Assembly: GCF_001418255.1 (NCBI RefSeq)
Contig: NZ_LIPV01000001.1
Span: 1 to 64,000 of the forward strand
Origin: Thiomonas bhubaneswarensis
GTDB lineage: Bacteria > Pseudomonadota > Gammaproteobacteria > Burkholderiales > Burkholderiaceae_C
Length of the DNA: 64,000 bases
Direction: 5' to 3'
Shown here piece by piece: positions 7,643 through 16,471 of this stretch (its first letter is position 1; each line of letters opens with the position of its first letter). Made by a program: the position numbers and the translations under genes. Below the pieces are notes generated by a model. That model ran no database searches and was not told where the DNA came from. It saw only the letters and a list, made by a program, of their open reading frames with translations.

Positions 7643-8416
7643 TCATATTATTCGGCGCTCACGTTTGCGCGGACACCCCAAGAGCATAAGCTTGACCCAA
7701 AGGCGCAACAAACTCATGAGGTGCAAAAACCCAAAGTTGAGCGCTGAGTGACTTCTTCGTTGAGTCAAGTGAACAACTTTAGCTGTATCTACACGCCTTA
7801 TGACCCAGCCGCTGCTCCACATACGCACCCCAAAATCCACATCCTCGCAATACAATCTAAACCCTTCGTCTAAACCACCGAGAGTTTGGTAAACGTCAGA
7901 GCGAATCAGTAGAAAGGCACCCACCAGCCATTCGGGCTCTGCAGGTGGCTTGTAGCCCGGAAGTCGGCGCCGAATAAGTTCCAGCGGCGTGACGACGCGC
8001 CGGTTGGGCTCGATATGCAGCGTGCCAGGCTGCACAAGGGCGGGCGCTACGGCGCCAATGCGCGAGTCATCGGTCAATGCCTTTAGAAGCACCGGAAGCG
8101 GATTGCCGTACTCAAATTTGATGTCGGGGTTCAGCACGCCGAAATAGGGTGTCTCGCAATGCGCGAAAGCTCGGTTGTGGTTTTCCGAGAAGCCAAGCGG
8201 CTTGACGTTTTTCAGCTGCACCAGTTCATAGCCTGCTTGATCTGGCTTGTCGAGAATCTCATCCGGCAGGTTGTGAGTGACCACCACCCGCCCCACATGC
8301 GCATCCGGAAGGTCCGCGAGCTGCCTCAGCAGCGATGCGACCATGTCCCGATGTCCATGCGAAACCACTGACACGGTGATATGCGGAAATGACAGCATTT
8401 TGTCGTGCTCGAGCAT
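7643..8416 (-). CDS. Family 2 glycosyltransferase (rhamnosyltransferase-like)
   Basis: The 257-residue GT-A enzyme opens with ITVSVVSHGHRDMV, followed by GFSENHNRAF and a NPDIKF metal-binding motif where the usual DXD lies, and ends with DEGFRLYCEDVDFGVRMW, the ED-containing catalytic segment of WbbL/RfbF-like rhamnosyltransferases. The ATG at 8416 is chosen because GAAGG lies at good distance; a GTG at 8425 is possible. It is the first glycosyltransferase downstream of the exporter genes. Substrate is not certain. Confidence 0.83.
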   Translation of the reverse strand: MLEHDKMLSFPHITVSVVSHGHRDMVASLLRQLADLPDAHVGRVVVTHNLPDEILDKPDQAGYELVQLKNVKPLGFSENHNRAFAHCETPYFGVLNPDIKFEYGNPLPVLLKALTDDSRIGAVAPALVQPGTLHIEPNRRVVTPLELIRRRLPGYKPPAEPEWLVGAFLLIRSDVYQTLGGLDEGFRLYCEDVDFGVRMWSSGWVIRRVDTAKVVHLTQRRSHSALNFGFLHLMSLLRLWVKLMLLGCPRKRERRII

Positions 8417-8488
8417 CTTTAACACCCTTCGATCCTTGTCAGGTTGGCGTGGTGGCGAACTTACTCTCGCTAGGAACAGCGATGAGCT

Positions 8489-8881
8489 TCACGCGACTAC
8501 GCGCGGATTCATGGCGACCTCGTACTCCCCAAGTACCTCGCTGACTTCCCCAAACATCCTTGCCTTTCCCTTCTCCATCCAAAGCGTCTTGTTGCAAGTC
8601 TTTCGGATCGCTTCACTACTGTGAATGGCAAGCACCACAATCTCCGCTCGGGCATGCAGGTCTTGCAGACGTTTGTTGGCTTTCTCCTGAAAGCTGGCGT
8701 CGCCCACACGGAGCACTTCGTCGAGCAGCAGGATATCGGCCTCCACGGCGGTGGAAATGGCGAAAGCCAGGCGCACGCGCATGCCGCTGGAATAGGTGCG
8801 CAGCGGCAGGTCGAGGTAGTCGCCCAGTTCGGTGTAGGCGGCGACGCTATCAGCCTTGTGTTTGAGGCCCGTTTCCGTCAT
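8489..8881 (-). pseudogene. Truncated duplicate of the O-antigen ABC exporter ATPase
   Basis: The 130 codons match the C-terminal half of the intact ATPase at 9907-10695: TELGDYLDLPLRTYSSGMRV (signature motif), the Walker B LLLDEV and the H-loop residue in LAIHSS are present. Walker A and the Q-loop are missing, so it cannot hydrolyse ATP by itself. The DNA of 8701-8833 is about 97 percent identical to 10116-10248 while flanking parts of the duplicate are nearer 77 percent. Weak homology (LLDAVNQRLR) can be traced a few codons upstream of the ATG, consistent with decay of a once longer gene copy. Confidence 0.75.
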
Positions 8882-9007
8882 GCGAAGGCGCTGGTTAACT
8901 GCATCGAGAAGTCTTGGGGTGTGCCGGGTGCTGCTCGCGCGAGACGGGCCACAAACGGGTACCCGCGCCTCCGGAGAGGATGACTGGGAGGAGTTTTTGA
9001 CAGGTCG

Positions 9008-9445
9008 TCATGATTCAGTTGGAAAAACACTCAGTCCGAGAGACTGTGCGGCAAGTGCCAGACGTTTGTCGAACACGGCGAAGACAAGGGCGTGTGATGC
9101 ACCCAGTTTATGGTGCAACGCTTCGGCGGCGGCAAGGTGTACGGCATCGTAAGCGCGCAGCGATAGAAGATCGGCCAATTCGCCGGCACGGTGTAGCAAG
9201 GTTTGCACGGCACCAACGACATCGAGCTTGGGCCAGTCTGCTTCAAAATCGCGCCGCCAGCGCTGCAGGGCGTCTGCATCGGGCGCATCTGTGGCACGTC
9301 GCCTGAACGCCGCACGGGCTTCGACATATGCAATGCCGTGGGTCACCACGCGCTCAGCGTTCTCAATGGCATGCCGCACTTGGCCTGAGCCCTGCTCTTC
9401 GACGTAGAGCTTGATCAGTGCCGAAGTGTCGAGATACAGAATCAA
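9008..9445 (-). CDS. PIN-domain toxin (VapC-like)
   Basis: The 145-residue protein starts at a TTG that overlaps the antitoxin stop as TTGA. It has YLDTSALIKLY (first Asp), AYVEARAAF (Glu), RAYDAVHLAAA (Asp) and VFAVFDKRLALAA (fourth acidic residue), the complete PIN active site for a metal-dependent ribonuclease. It is of a different subfamily from the VapC at 877-1278. The pair with the preceding Phd-type antitoxin lies between two copies of the wzt sequence inside the polysaccharide operon and reads in the same direction. Confidence 0.88.
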   Translation of the reverse strand: MILYLDTSALIKLYVEEQGSGQVRHAIENAERVVTHGIAYVEARAAFRRRATDAPDADALQRWRRDFEADWPKLDVVGAVQTLLHRAGELADLLSLRAYDAVHLAAAEALHHKLGASHALVFAVFDKRLALAAQSLGLSVFPTES

Positions 9446-9723
9446 TCGCGCAACTCGCTGATGGTTTGCGCAAGGGAGGGCGTGCCAGCGCGCAGGCTGC
9501 TGGGATTGCGTGTGCCCTGCGGTTTTCCGCCCGAGCCAAGGCGCAGCCAGGGAAGTTCTTCAAGCATTGCAAGCGCATCTTTCGGCTCCAGCGCAGCCGC
9601 TGGGGGCTCGATGCGGGCGATATGCTTGCCGTGCGAGGTGACCACCATGGCAACGCCCGCGGACACGCGTTGCAAATAGGTGGACAGATGCGCCTTGAAT
9701 TCCCTTACACCAACTTCTATCAT
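9442..9723 (-). CDS. Phd/YefM-family antitoxin
   Basis: The 93-residue protein has the canonical Phd N-terminus IEVGVREFKAHLSTYLQRV followed by VTSHGKHIARIEP, and a proline-rich flexible tail that would bind the toxin. Its stop overlaps the toxin start by four bases. It presumably represses its own transcription. It lies about 180 bp downstream of the intact wzt gene on the same strand, so it may be read from its own promoter (a TACAAT box lies near 9765) or by read-through. Confidence 0.88.
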   Translation of the reverse strand: MIEVGVREFKAHLSTYLQRVSAGVAMVVTSHGKHIARIEPPAAALEPKDALAMLEELPWLRLGSGGKPQGTRNPSSLRAGTPSLAQTISELRD

Positions 9724-9906
9724 GATTGCATCCGTTGATTGTGGTCACATTTTTGGATTGTAGACTCAAGATCGGCGCATACCCTGCAGATTGTTCACCA
9801 CGATGCGCGGGTCGAATCAAGCAACGGGCTGAGCCGACTTGGCGCGCGTTTGTTTCCGCCGGGCGAATTGTTGGTTCGCTGTACGTTTGCGCAATGGTGT
9901 TTTGGT

Positions 9907-10695
9907 CTAAGTTTGTGGCGGGTTCATGGCCTCGTCGTAGGCGTTCACCACGTCCTCTACACCGCCAAACATTCTCAGCTTGCCGCGCTCCATCCACAGC
10001 ACTTTATTGCACGTCTTGCGGATGGTGTCGCTGGAATGGATGGCAAGCACCACGATTTCCGCGCGGGCATGAAGGTCTTGCAGGCGCTTGTTGGCCTTCT
10101 CCTGAAAGCTGGCGTCGCCCACGCCGAGCACTTCGTCGAGCAGCAGGATATCGGCCTCCACGGCGGTGGAAATGGCGAAGGCCAGGCGCACGCGCATGCC
10201 GCTGGAATAGGTGCGCAGCGGCAGGTCGAGGTAGTCGCCCAATTCGGTGAACTCGGCGATGTCTTCGGTCTTGCGCTTGATCTCGGCGTCGGTCATGCCC
10301 AGTAGCAGGCCGCGCAGGCGGATGTTCTGGCGGCCGGTGGACTGGTCGTCCATGCCGAGGGCGATGTCGAGCAGCGGCACAGATTTGCCTTGCACGTCCA
10401 CCGTGCCGCTGCTGGGCGGGTAGATGCCGGCCATCACACGCAGCAGGGTGCTCTTGCCAGCGCCGTTGTGGCCGATGAGGCCCAGGCGGTCGCCACTCTC
10501 CAGCTTGATGCTGAGGTCGTCAATGGCGCGCACTACGACCACGCCGGTGTTGTCTTCGGCAATGCGGTTTCGGCGCCCCATGCGCAGCACGCGCTTCTTG
10601 AGCGAAATGGCCGACACATCGAAGATGGGCAGGTCGAGGTGGACGTTTTGGAGGGTGATGCTGGCGGGCATGGGGTTGTTTGGCTCAGGCGTCAC
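9907..10695 (-). CDS. wzt: Polysaccharide ABC exporter, ATP-binding subunit (Wzt/KpsT type)
   Basis: The protein powers export of undecaprenyl-linked polysaccharide across the inner membrane with the permease at 11514-12305. Walker A GHNGAGKST, signature YSSGMRVRLAFA, Walker B ILLLDEVLGVGD and the H-loop HSSDT are complete. At 262 residues it lacks the C-terminal carbohydrate-binding extension found in Wzt proteins that need a modified chain end. The start may be the GTG at 10695, which overlaps the stop of the PIN toxin gene as GTGA, or the ATG at 10671 where homology begins. A partial duplicate lies downstream at 8489-8881. Confidence 0.92.
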   Translation of the reverse strand: MTPEPNNPMPASITLQNVHLDLPIFDVSAISLKKRVLRMGRRNRIAEDNTGVVVVRAIDDLSIKLESGDRLGLIGHNGAGKSTLLRVMAGIYPPSSGTVDVQGKSVPLLDIALGMDDQSTGRQNIRLRGLLLGMTDAEIKRKTEDIAEFTELGDYLDLPLRTYSSGMRVRLAFAISTAVEADILLLDEVLGVGDASFQEKANKRLQDLHARAEIVVLAIHSSDTIRKTCNKVLWMERGKLRMFGGVEDVVNAYDEAMNPPQT

Positions 10696-11072
10696 ACCAG
10701 GGTGACGAGATCGCTTGAATACGCAGGCAATTGCCTATCGGCGGTGAGCAAGCGCAGCGGCTCTGAAAGGGCTTGCGCGATGAGTAGCCTGTCGAACGGA
10801 TCTTTGTGATGATTGGGCAGCGAGCCGACTTTCAGGGTGTGCTGCCAGGTGACGGGTAACTCTTGAAACCCCGCCAAATGAAGCTGCCGGGTCAACTCGG
10901 GAATCTCGATCTCGATTTTCCCCAGGCCCGCCTTGATGGCGATTTCCCACAACGAGGCGGCGCTGACATACACCGCGTCTGCGGCTTGCATCTGCTCGCG
11001 CGCTGCACCCGACAGACGGGGATCGTCTGTCATGGCCCACAGCATCACATGGGTGTCCAGAAGCAATTTCAA
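10692..11072 (-). CDS. PIN-domain toxin (VapC-like, second module)
   Basis: The 126-residue toxin starts at a TTG overlapping the antitoxin stop (TTGA). LLDTHVMLWAM, ASLWEIAIKAGLGK, HKDPFDRLLIAQA and LLTADRQL carry the four acidic positions of the PIN active site; this LLDTH/WEIAIK type is a common subgroup paired with Phd antitoxins. Its stop overlaps the possible GTG start of wzt, so the toxin gene is spliced directly between the exporter permease and ATPase genes. Confidence 0.88.
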   Translation of the reverse strand: MKLLLDTHVMLWAMTDDPRLSGAAREQMQAADAVYVSAASLWEIAIKAGLGKIEIEIPELTRQLHLAGFQELPVTWQHTLKVGSLPNHHKDPFDRLLIAQALSEPLRLLTADRQLPAYSSDLVTLV

Positions 11073-11317
11073 ATCTTCTGCCCTTCGGTGAAACCCTGCA
11101 GCACCTCGGCGGGCAAAGGATCGTCAAAGTCTTCAGCGATTTGAATTTGCCCTTTCATCAAACCGAGGCGCACGGTCGGCTTTGCTGTGGCCTGCAAGGC
11201 AGTCAGCCGAGCCACGGGCCTGCGCGCCCGGGCGATGATGACCTCTTCGCCATGCTCGACGCGCTCAATCAATTGAGACAAGGTGGTCTTGGCTTCGTGA
11301 ATGTTGACGGTCTGCAT
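11069..11317 (-). CDS. Phd/YefM-family antitoxin (second module)
   Basis: The 82-residue protein begins MQTVNIHEAKTTLSQLIERV and continues HGEEVIIARARRPVARL, the standard Phd DNA-binding domain, then an acidic tail (AEDFDDPLPAEVLQGF) expected to contact the toxin. It is coupled to the PIN toxin by a four-base overlap. It starts 196 bp after the permease gene wzm on the same strand. Confidence 0.88.
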   Translation of the reverse strand: MQTVNIHEAKTTLSQLIERVEHGEEVIIARARRPVARLTALQATAKPTVRLGLMKGQIQIAEDFDDPLPAEVLQGFTEGQKI

Positions 11318-11513
11318 GGCATTCGCAATTTTGCACGGAAATTGAGTCTAGTTTAGCCAACCTCAAATCAGATTCGAGCTTTGGAAAAAGTGGCGCACAC
11401 CCGGCAGCCCCTCGAAGTCTGCGTCCAGAGTTCGGCACTGGCTTGTTGCGCCGTTGCGTCAATGAGGCTGCCTGTCATGGGGCTTTCAAGAGCACACCTC
11501 TCTGGATCGGAAG

Positions 11514-12305
11514 TTACACCCAATACGGAATGCGCCGGTGGTAGCGCCCGGTCATGCTCAGCGCCAGCAGCCAGCCGAGCACGGCCATGCCGATGGTGAG
11601 CCCCCAGGTGAAGGGCGGCGGCACTTCGCCCACCAGGGGCTGGCGCACGATGTCGATGAGGTAGGCCAGGGGGTTGTATTCCACGATCCACTGGTGTTTG
11701 CCGCTGAGCATGCCGCCATGAAACAGAATGGGGGTGACGTAAAACGCGACTTGCAGCAAGGCGCTCACAATCTGCGGCAGGTCGCGAAAGCGCGCCGAAA
11801 CGAGGCCGACCACCGCCGCCATCCACATGGCGTTGAGCAAGAAGATCACCAAGCCCGGAATGAACAGCGGCAAGGTGGCCCAACTCTTCACGCCGAAGAT
11901 CAAAAGGGTGATCAAAACGATGATGAAGTTGTGCGCGAAGATCACCGTGTTGCGCCATGCCGCCTGCAAGATGTAGATCAGCCGCGGTGTGTGCACCTGG
12001 CGGATGTAGTTGGCGCTGTTGATGTAGGCGGTGCTGCCTTCGTTGACGATGCTCGAGAACAGCCCCCACATGACGATGCCGATGGCCAGCATGGGCAGGT
12101 AATTGCTGAGGTCTTGCCCGAAGAGCGAGCCATACACCACGCCCATGGTGCCCACGAGCACGCCCATGCTGATGGTGAGCCAGAAGGGGCCGACCTTGGA
12201 GCGCGCATAACGCTGGCGAATCTCCAGCCAGCCCAGAAGGCTCCACAAACGCCAAGCGAGGATGCTGCGGGTGAGGTCGTCGAAGGCGGTGCGGAGTGCA
12301 GACAT
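11514..12305 (-). CDS. wzm: Polysaccharide ABC exporter, permease subunit (Wzm type)
   Basis: The 263-residue membrane protein has about six hydrophobic segments and the ABC-2 permease signature IRQRYARSKVGPFWLTISMG near the N-terminus. It would form the channel that moves a lipid-linked O-antigen to the periplasm, together with Wzt. In related loci wzm is followed directly by wzt; here a complete TA module (10692-11317) lies between them. The gene is divergent from a mazF fragment. Confidence 0.92.
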   Translation of the reverse strand: MSALRTAFDDLTRSILAWRLWSLLGWLEIRQRYARSKVGPFWLTISMGVLVGTMGVVYGSLFGQDLSNYLPMLAIGIVMWGLFSSIVNEGSTAYINSANYIRQVHTPRLIYILQAAWRNTVIFAHNFIIVLITLLIFGVKSWATLPLFIPGLVIFLLNAMWMAAVVGLVSARFRDLPQIVSALLQVAFYVTPILFHGGMLSGKHQWIVEYNPLAYLIDIVRQPLVGEVPPPFTWGLTIGMAVLGWLLALSMTGRYHRRIPYWV

Positions 12306-12334
12306 GTGCGGCAGCTGAGGGCTTGGAAGCGGCG

Positions 12335-12625
12335 ATGTTACGTGACCCGTTAGGCAGTGAGATCAAGAAGCTGCGTCCGTGCGTTGTGGTCTCGCCCGCC
12401 GAGTTGAATGATCACCTGCGTACCGTCATCGTCGCGCCCATGACCTCCAAGGGTTTCGCGGCACCATTCCGGGCGCCAGTGACTCATGCAGGCAACTCAG
12501 GGCTAATCGTCCTCGATCAACTTCGTGCGGTCGACAAGGCGAGGTTGGTCAAGCGGCTGGGTGCCGTATCGGCAAGGACGCTGAGTGCCACACTGGCCAC
12601 ACTGCAGGAAGTCTTTGCGGTGTAG
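12335..12625 (+). pseudogene. MazF/PemK-type toxin lacking its N-terminus
   Basis: From 12335 the frame reads LRDPLGSEIKKLRPCVVVSP, then VIVAPMTSKG, HAGNSGLIVLDQLRAVDKARLVKRLG and a TLQEVFA tail, which is most of a MazF endoribonuclease. The first ~15 residues of the fold (the GDVW strand with part of the RNA-binding surface) are missing; upstream codons in frame overlap the start of wzm and are unrelated. No MazE antitoxin is next to it. It is best read as a deletion remnant at the edge of the exporter operon. Confidence 0.7.
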
Positions 12626-12648
12626 ACCTGCGCAAGCACCTCTCCTGC

Positions 12649-14427
12649 TCAGCCCGCACTGGATTTGGCCTCGCCCGGCCGAAACTGCATGCGGTGCAGC
12701 TGGGCATAGAGCCCGTTTTTCTGCAGCAATTCCTCCTGGGTACCGAGTTCGATCAGACGACCTTCATCAAGCACCGCGATGCGGTGGCAGTGGGCTATGG
12801 TGGCCAGCCTGTGGGCGATGACGATGGTGGTGCGGCCTTCCATCAGGCGGTTGATGGCCTGCTGCACGAGGCGCTCGCTCTCGGCGTCGAGCGCGCTGGT
12901 GGCTTCGTCGAGGATGAGCAGCGGGGCATTGCGATACAGCGCGCGCGCGATGGACAGGCGCTGGCGCTGGCCGCCCGAGAGCTGCGAGCCGTTGTGGCCC
13001 ACGGGCGCGGCAAGACCACCGGGCAGGCCGCGCACGAAATCGCCCAGCGCGGCAGCGTCGAGCGCGGCCCAGGCGCGGCTTTCGTCCACCTCGGAACCAA
13101 AGCTCACGTTGGCGCCAATACTGTCGTTGAGCAGCACCACGTCTTGCCCGACGTAGGCGATCTGTTCGCGCAGGCTGTGCAGACTCCAGTCGTGCAGCGG
13201 CACGCCGTCGAGGAGGAGTCGGCCCTGGGTGGGTTCGAGCAGACGGGGCACGAGGCGCATGAGCGTGGTCTTGCCCGCGCCTGACGGGCCAACCAGCGCC
13301 AGACTCTCGCCCGCGTGAACCTGCAGCGACACGCCGTCGAGCACGGGGCGATCCATCGCGTCGAGGGTGACGCCCACATCGTCGAAGGTCAGTTCGCCGC
13401 GCGCACGCTCGAACGCATGGGAGCCGGTGTCGCGCTCCTGCGGCGCATCGACGATGGACTGCAGCCGTTTGAGCGAGGACAGCGCCCGCACCATGGGCTG
13501 CACGATGTCGGCCACCCGGCGCAGCGGCGACAGGGTCATCATCATCGCGGTGATGAAGGCCACGAATCCACCCACGCTGTGCTGGCCCGAGACGTCGCTC
13601 TGCCACATGGCAAAGACGATGACCACCGACACCGCCAGCGCCGACAGCCACTGCGACACCGGCGTGGTGGTGGAGCCCGATACCAGCGTCTTCACCGTGG
13701 TACGGCGCAAGGCCTGGTTGATGCGGTCAAAGCGCGAGACGAACACGCCCTGGGCGTTGTGCACGCGGATGACCGGCGCCGCCAACATGCCCTCCTCCAG
13801 CGCGTAGGAGGTTTCCTCCGCCGTCTTCTGCATCTGCGCATTGAGCCGCTTGGCACGTCGGCTGATGATGCGCATGGTGAAAATCAGCGGCAACAAAATG
13901 CCCAGCGTCAGCAGCGTCAGGCTCCAGTTCACCCAGAGCAGATAACCGAACAAGGCGATGAGCGTGAAGCTGTCGCGCACCAGCGTGAGCAGCCCGGGAA
14001 AGATCATGCCCAGCGCCAGCTGCGCCTCGTACACCGAGGCGCCAATCAGGCTGCTGGCGCTCTCGCGCTGGAGTTGCGCGAGTTGCGCATGCACAATCTG
14101 CCCGTAAACCAGCTCACGCACCCGCGCGAGCACGTTCTGCGTCAACCACTGTGTGAGAAACTGCGAGGCCAGCCACGCCAGCCCACGTACCGTGAACAGC
14201 CCCATGAGAACGGCCGGCACCGCCCACAACGGAAAGTCTCGCTTCGCCGTGAAGCCGACATCGAGCACATGCTTCATCAGGGCCGGAAGTACCGGCTCGG
14301 TCGCTGCCACAATCGCGGCAAACAGCACGATGAGCAACGCCGCCGCTCGGTTGCGCGGATTGGCGTTGAACAGTTGCCTCAGCAGGCGCAACGCCGTATC
14401 TGGCGGTCTCGTATTTTTGCTGAACAT
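12649..14427 (-). CDS. msbA: Lipid A / LPS core flippase MsbA-type ABC transporter
   Basis: The 592-residue half-transporter has an N-terminal exporter membrane domain (six hydrophobic segments, residues ~25-320) and a C-terminal ATPase with Walker A GPSGAGKTT, signature LSGGQRQR, Walker B LLILDEATSALD and H-loop IAHRLAT. It flips lipid A-core across the inner membrane as a homodimer. The ATG at 14427 is preferred to 14436. It diverges from the O-antigen ligase gene with only 11 bases between start codons, and converges on the mazF fragment. Confidence 0.92.
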   Translation of the reverse strand: MFSKNTRPPDTALRLLRQLFNANPRNRAAALLIVLFAAIVAATEPVLPALMKHVLDVGFTAKRDFPLWAVPAVLMGLFTVRGLAWLASQFLTQWLTQNVLARVRELVYGQIVHAQLAQLQRESASSLIGASVYEAQLALGMIFPGLLTLVRDSFTLIALFGYLLWVNWSLTLLTLGILLPLIFTMRIISRRAKRLNAQMQKTAEETSYALEEGMLAAPVIRVHNAQGVFVSRFDRINQALRRTTVKTLVSGSTTTPVSQWLSALAVSVVIVFAMWQSDVSGQHSVGGFVAFITAMMMTLSPLRRVADIVQPMVRALSSLKRLQSIVDAPQERDTGSHAFERARGELTFDDVGVTLDAMDRPVLDGVSLQVHAGESLALVGPSGAGKTTLMRLVPRLLEPTQGRLLLDGVPLHDWSLHSLREQIAYVGQDVVLLNDSIGANVSFGSEVDESRAWAALDAAALGDFVRGLPGGLAAPVGHNGSQLSGGQRQRLSIARALYRNAPLLILDEATSALDAESERLVQQAINRLMEGRTTIVIAHRLATIAHCHRIAVLDEGRLIELGTQEELLQKNGLYAQLHRMQFRPGEAKSSAG

Positions 14428-14438
14428 ATGGACCATTC

Positions 14439-15692
14439 ATGTTTACAAAACAACGGAGCATAGCGCTCGGCAGTTCAAATGAAAATTCAACGTTTACGAC
14501 TTTTGCGATTGTATTTGCCGCTGCTTCCACCCCACTTCCGACCGCGTGGGGTTCGATCTCGTTAGTCTTGCTTCTGGTGGCCTATTTTGCGCAGGCGTTC
14601 AAAAGCAGTACCTGGCTAAACATCAGCAATAGTCCGCTTTCATGGGCGTCCCTCGGCATTATGGGAGCGCTGGCAATCGGAATGCTCTATGGCAACACGC
14701 CTTTTTCGCAAGCATTTGAATTTTGGACTAAATATTTGAAACTTCTGGTCGTTCCCCTGATCATTGGCCTAGCCCCCAACGAAAGAACGAGGCATCTGGC
14801 AATCAATGCCGCACTTCTGGCAGTCATGGCATCAATCGTCGTTTCTTATGGCCGATATTTCGGCCTTGTCGCGCCATTTCCAGACCCCAATCAATCAAAT
14901 ATTGGATTTCAAAATCGAATTACTTTCGGTCTTTACACCTCTATCGCGAGTTATATATTTGCCTACCGCGCGCTGAAGCACAAACACAAGAGCACTCGAT
15001 TGGCATATGCATTCCTTTTTATAATAACCTCATTCAATACACTGGCAATCAACAACGGGAGGACGGGCTACGTCATTTTTCTCGGCCTTGCCATTCTATT
15101 TCTTTATCGAAATGCGCGGCCCACATGGAGATTAGCCTCTATCGGCCTGACAGCATTCGCGATCATTGCGACATTACTGGTTTCCCCTGCATCACGCGAC
15201 CGACTGGAGAGAACCCTTTCCAACGCCGAAGCATTACACAAAAACGACGCAAACAATCAAAGTTCGATCGTGATTAGATGGCAATTTTTAATCAATAGCC
15301 TGAACATCATACGAACCGCACCGATTTTTGGTCATGGCACCGGAAGTTTTCAATCAGAATATGCCAAGCGCATCGTTGGCAGCAATCAGGTTGGAAGCTC
15401 CAATCCACACAACGATTACCTACTAATTGCCGCCCAGCTTGGATTATTTGGACTGATTTTTGAATTTATATTGATAGGCATTATTTATAATGAGGCAAGC
15501 AAGGCGAGTGGTGACGCAAAGGAATTTGCCTACGCATTGCTAACTGCATTTATTTTATATTCCGCCCTGAACTCCACTTTACTGAATGCAGGCGAAGGGA
15601 GGTTTTTTCTTATCCTATTGGCGATCATTTTATCGACCAACACAAAGAGGGCAACCCACCCAGATGCCGCAGAACAATTTTCCCGCAAATGA
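14439..15692 (+). CDS. waaL: O-antigen ligase / polymerase family protein
   Basis: The 417-residue protein has some ten hydrophobic segments and a large loop near residues 285-325 with GHGTGSFQSEY and NPHNDYLLIAAQLG, the Wzy_C signature of O-antigen ligases. It would transfer the exported polysaccharide to lipid A-core in the periplasm. The N-terminus is unusually polar for ~17 residues, so the true start is uncertain. The stop overlaps the next gene by four bases (ATGA). Base composition is AT-rich. Confidence 0.83.
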   Translation: MFTKQRSIALGSSNENSTFTTFAIVFAAASTPLPTAWGSISLVLLLVAYFAQAFKSSTWLNISNSPLSWASLGIMGALAIGMLYGNTPFSQAFEFWTKYLKLLVVPLIIGLAPNERTRHLAINAALLAVMASIVVSYGRYFGLVAPFPDPNQSNIGFQNRITFGLYTSIASYIFAYRALKHKHKSTRLAYAFLFIITSFNTLAINNGRTGYVIFLGLAILFLYRNARPTWRLASIGLTAFAIIATLLVSPASRDRLERTLSNAEALHKNDANNQSSIVIRWQFLINSLNIIRTAPIFGHGTGSFQSEYAKRIVGSNQVGSSNPHNDYLLIAAQLGLFGLIFEFILIGIIYNEASKASGDAKEFAYALLTAFILYSALNSTLLNAGEGRFFLILLAIILSTNTKRATHPDAAEQFSRK

Positions 15693-16471
15693 AAAAATCA
15701 GAAAAATTGAGCCTTATAATAATCACAAAAAACGAGGCAAGAAATATTAGAAACTGCATTCATTCCGCAAGCGGCTTGGTTGATGAAATCATTGTATTTG
15801 ATTCCGGCAGCACAGACGGCACACAGCTGATTTGCCGCGAAATGGGCGCATCAGTTTATGAGACCGACTGGCCCGGATTTGGCGTACAAAAAAACCGCGC
15901 ACTAGAAAAGGCGACAGGTAATTGGGTATTATCGCTTGACGCAGATGAACAACTCAGTCAAGAATTGAAGAACGAAATCGAGAAAATACTATCCATCGAC
16001 TCCGACGCCGCAGATTCATATTCAATTCCTCGAAAATCAAGCTACTGCGGTCAGTTCATGAAGCACAGCGGGTGGTGGCCCGACAGGGTTGTACGCCTCT
16101 TCAAAAAATCATCTGGAAGATTTAGCGACGACATAGTCCATGAAAAATTCATCTCCCCAGGAAAAACTGGCAGACTGAATAGCCCCATCATACACCACGC
16201 CATAACCAGCGTTGAGCAGTCCATTCAGAAAATGAATGCGTACTCCACAGCAGGGGCCGAAAGAATTTTTGCACGTGGTGAGCGTACATCCGTTACGAGG
16301 GCTTTCCTCAAGGGACTTTGGTCTTTTTTAAGAACCTATATTCTACGACTTGGCATTTTAGATGGCCGCATGGGATTGATACTAGCCATTGCCAACGCGG
16401 AAGGAACGTATTATCGCCACATCAAATTGTGGCTTAAACAGCGTGGTGAACATGGCGCCGATAAAACATAA
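15689..16471 (+). CDS. Family 2 glycosyltransferase, WaaE/KdtX-like
   Basis: The 260-residue protein begins LSLIIITKNEARNIRNC, with DSGSTDGT and LDADEQLS (metal-binding DAD) and a HSGWWPDRVVRLF segment, a combination typical of LPS core beta-glucosyltransferases of the WaaE/KdtX family. It would add a sugar to the inner core. It is coupled to the ligase gene upstream by ATGA and overlaps the next glycosyltransferase gene by 20 bases. AT-rich. Confidence 0.85.
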   Translation: MKKSEKLSLIIITKNEARNIRNCIHSASGLVDEIIVFDSGSTDGTQLICREMGASVYETDWPGFGVQKNRALEKATGNWVLSLDADEQLSQELKNEIEKILSIDSDAADSYSIPRKSSYCGQFMKHSGWWPDRVVRLFKKSSGRFSDDIVHEKFISPGKTGRLNSPIIHHAITSVEQSIQKMNAYSTAGAERIFARGERTSVTRAFLKGLWSFLRTYILRLGILDGRMGLILAIANAEGTYYRHIKLWLKQRGEHGADKT

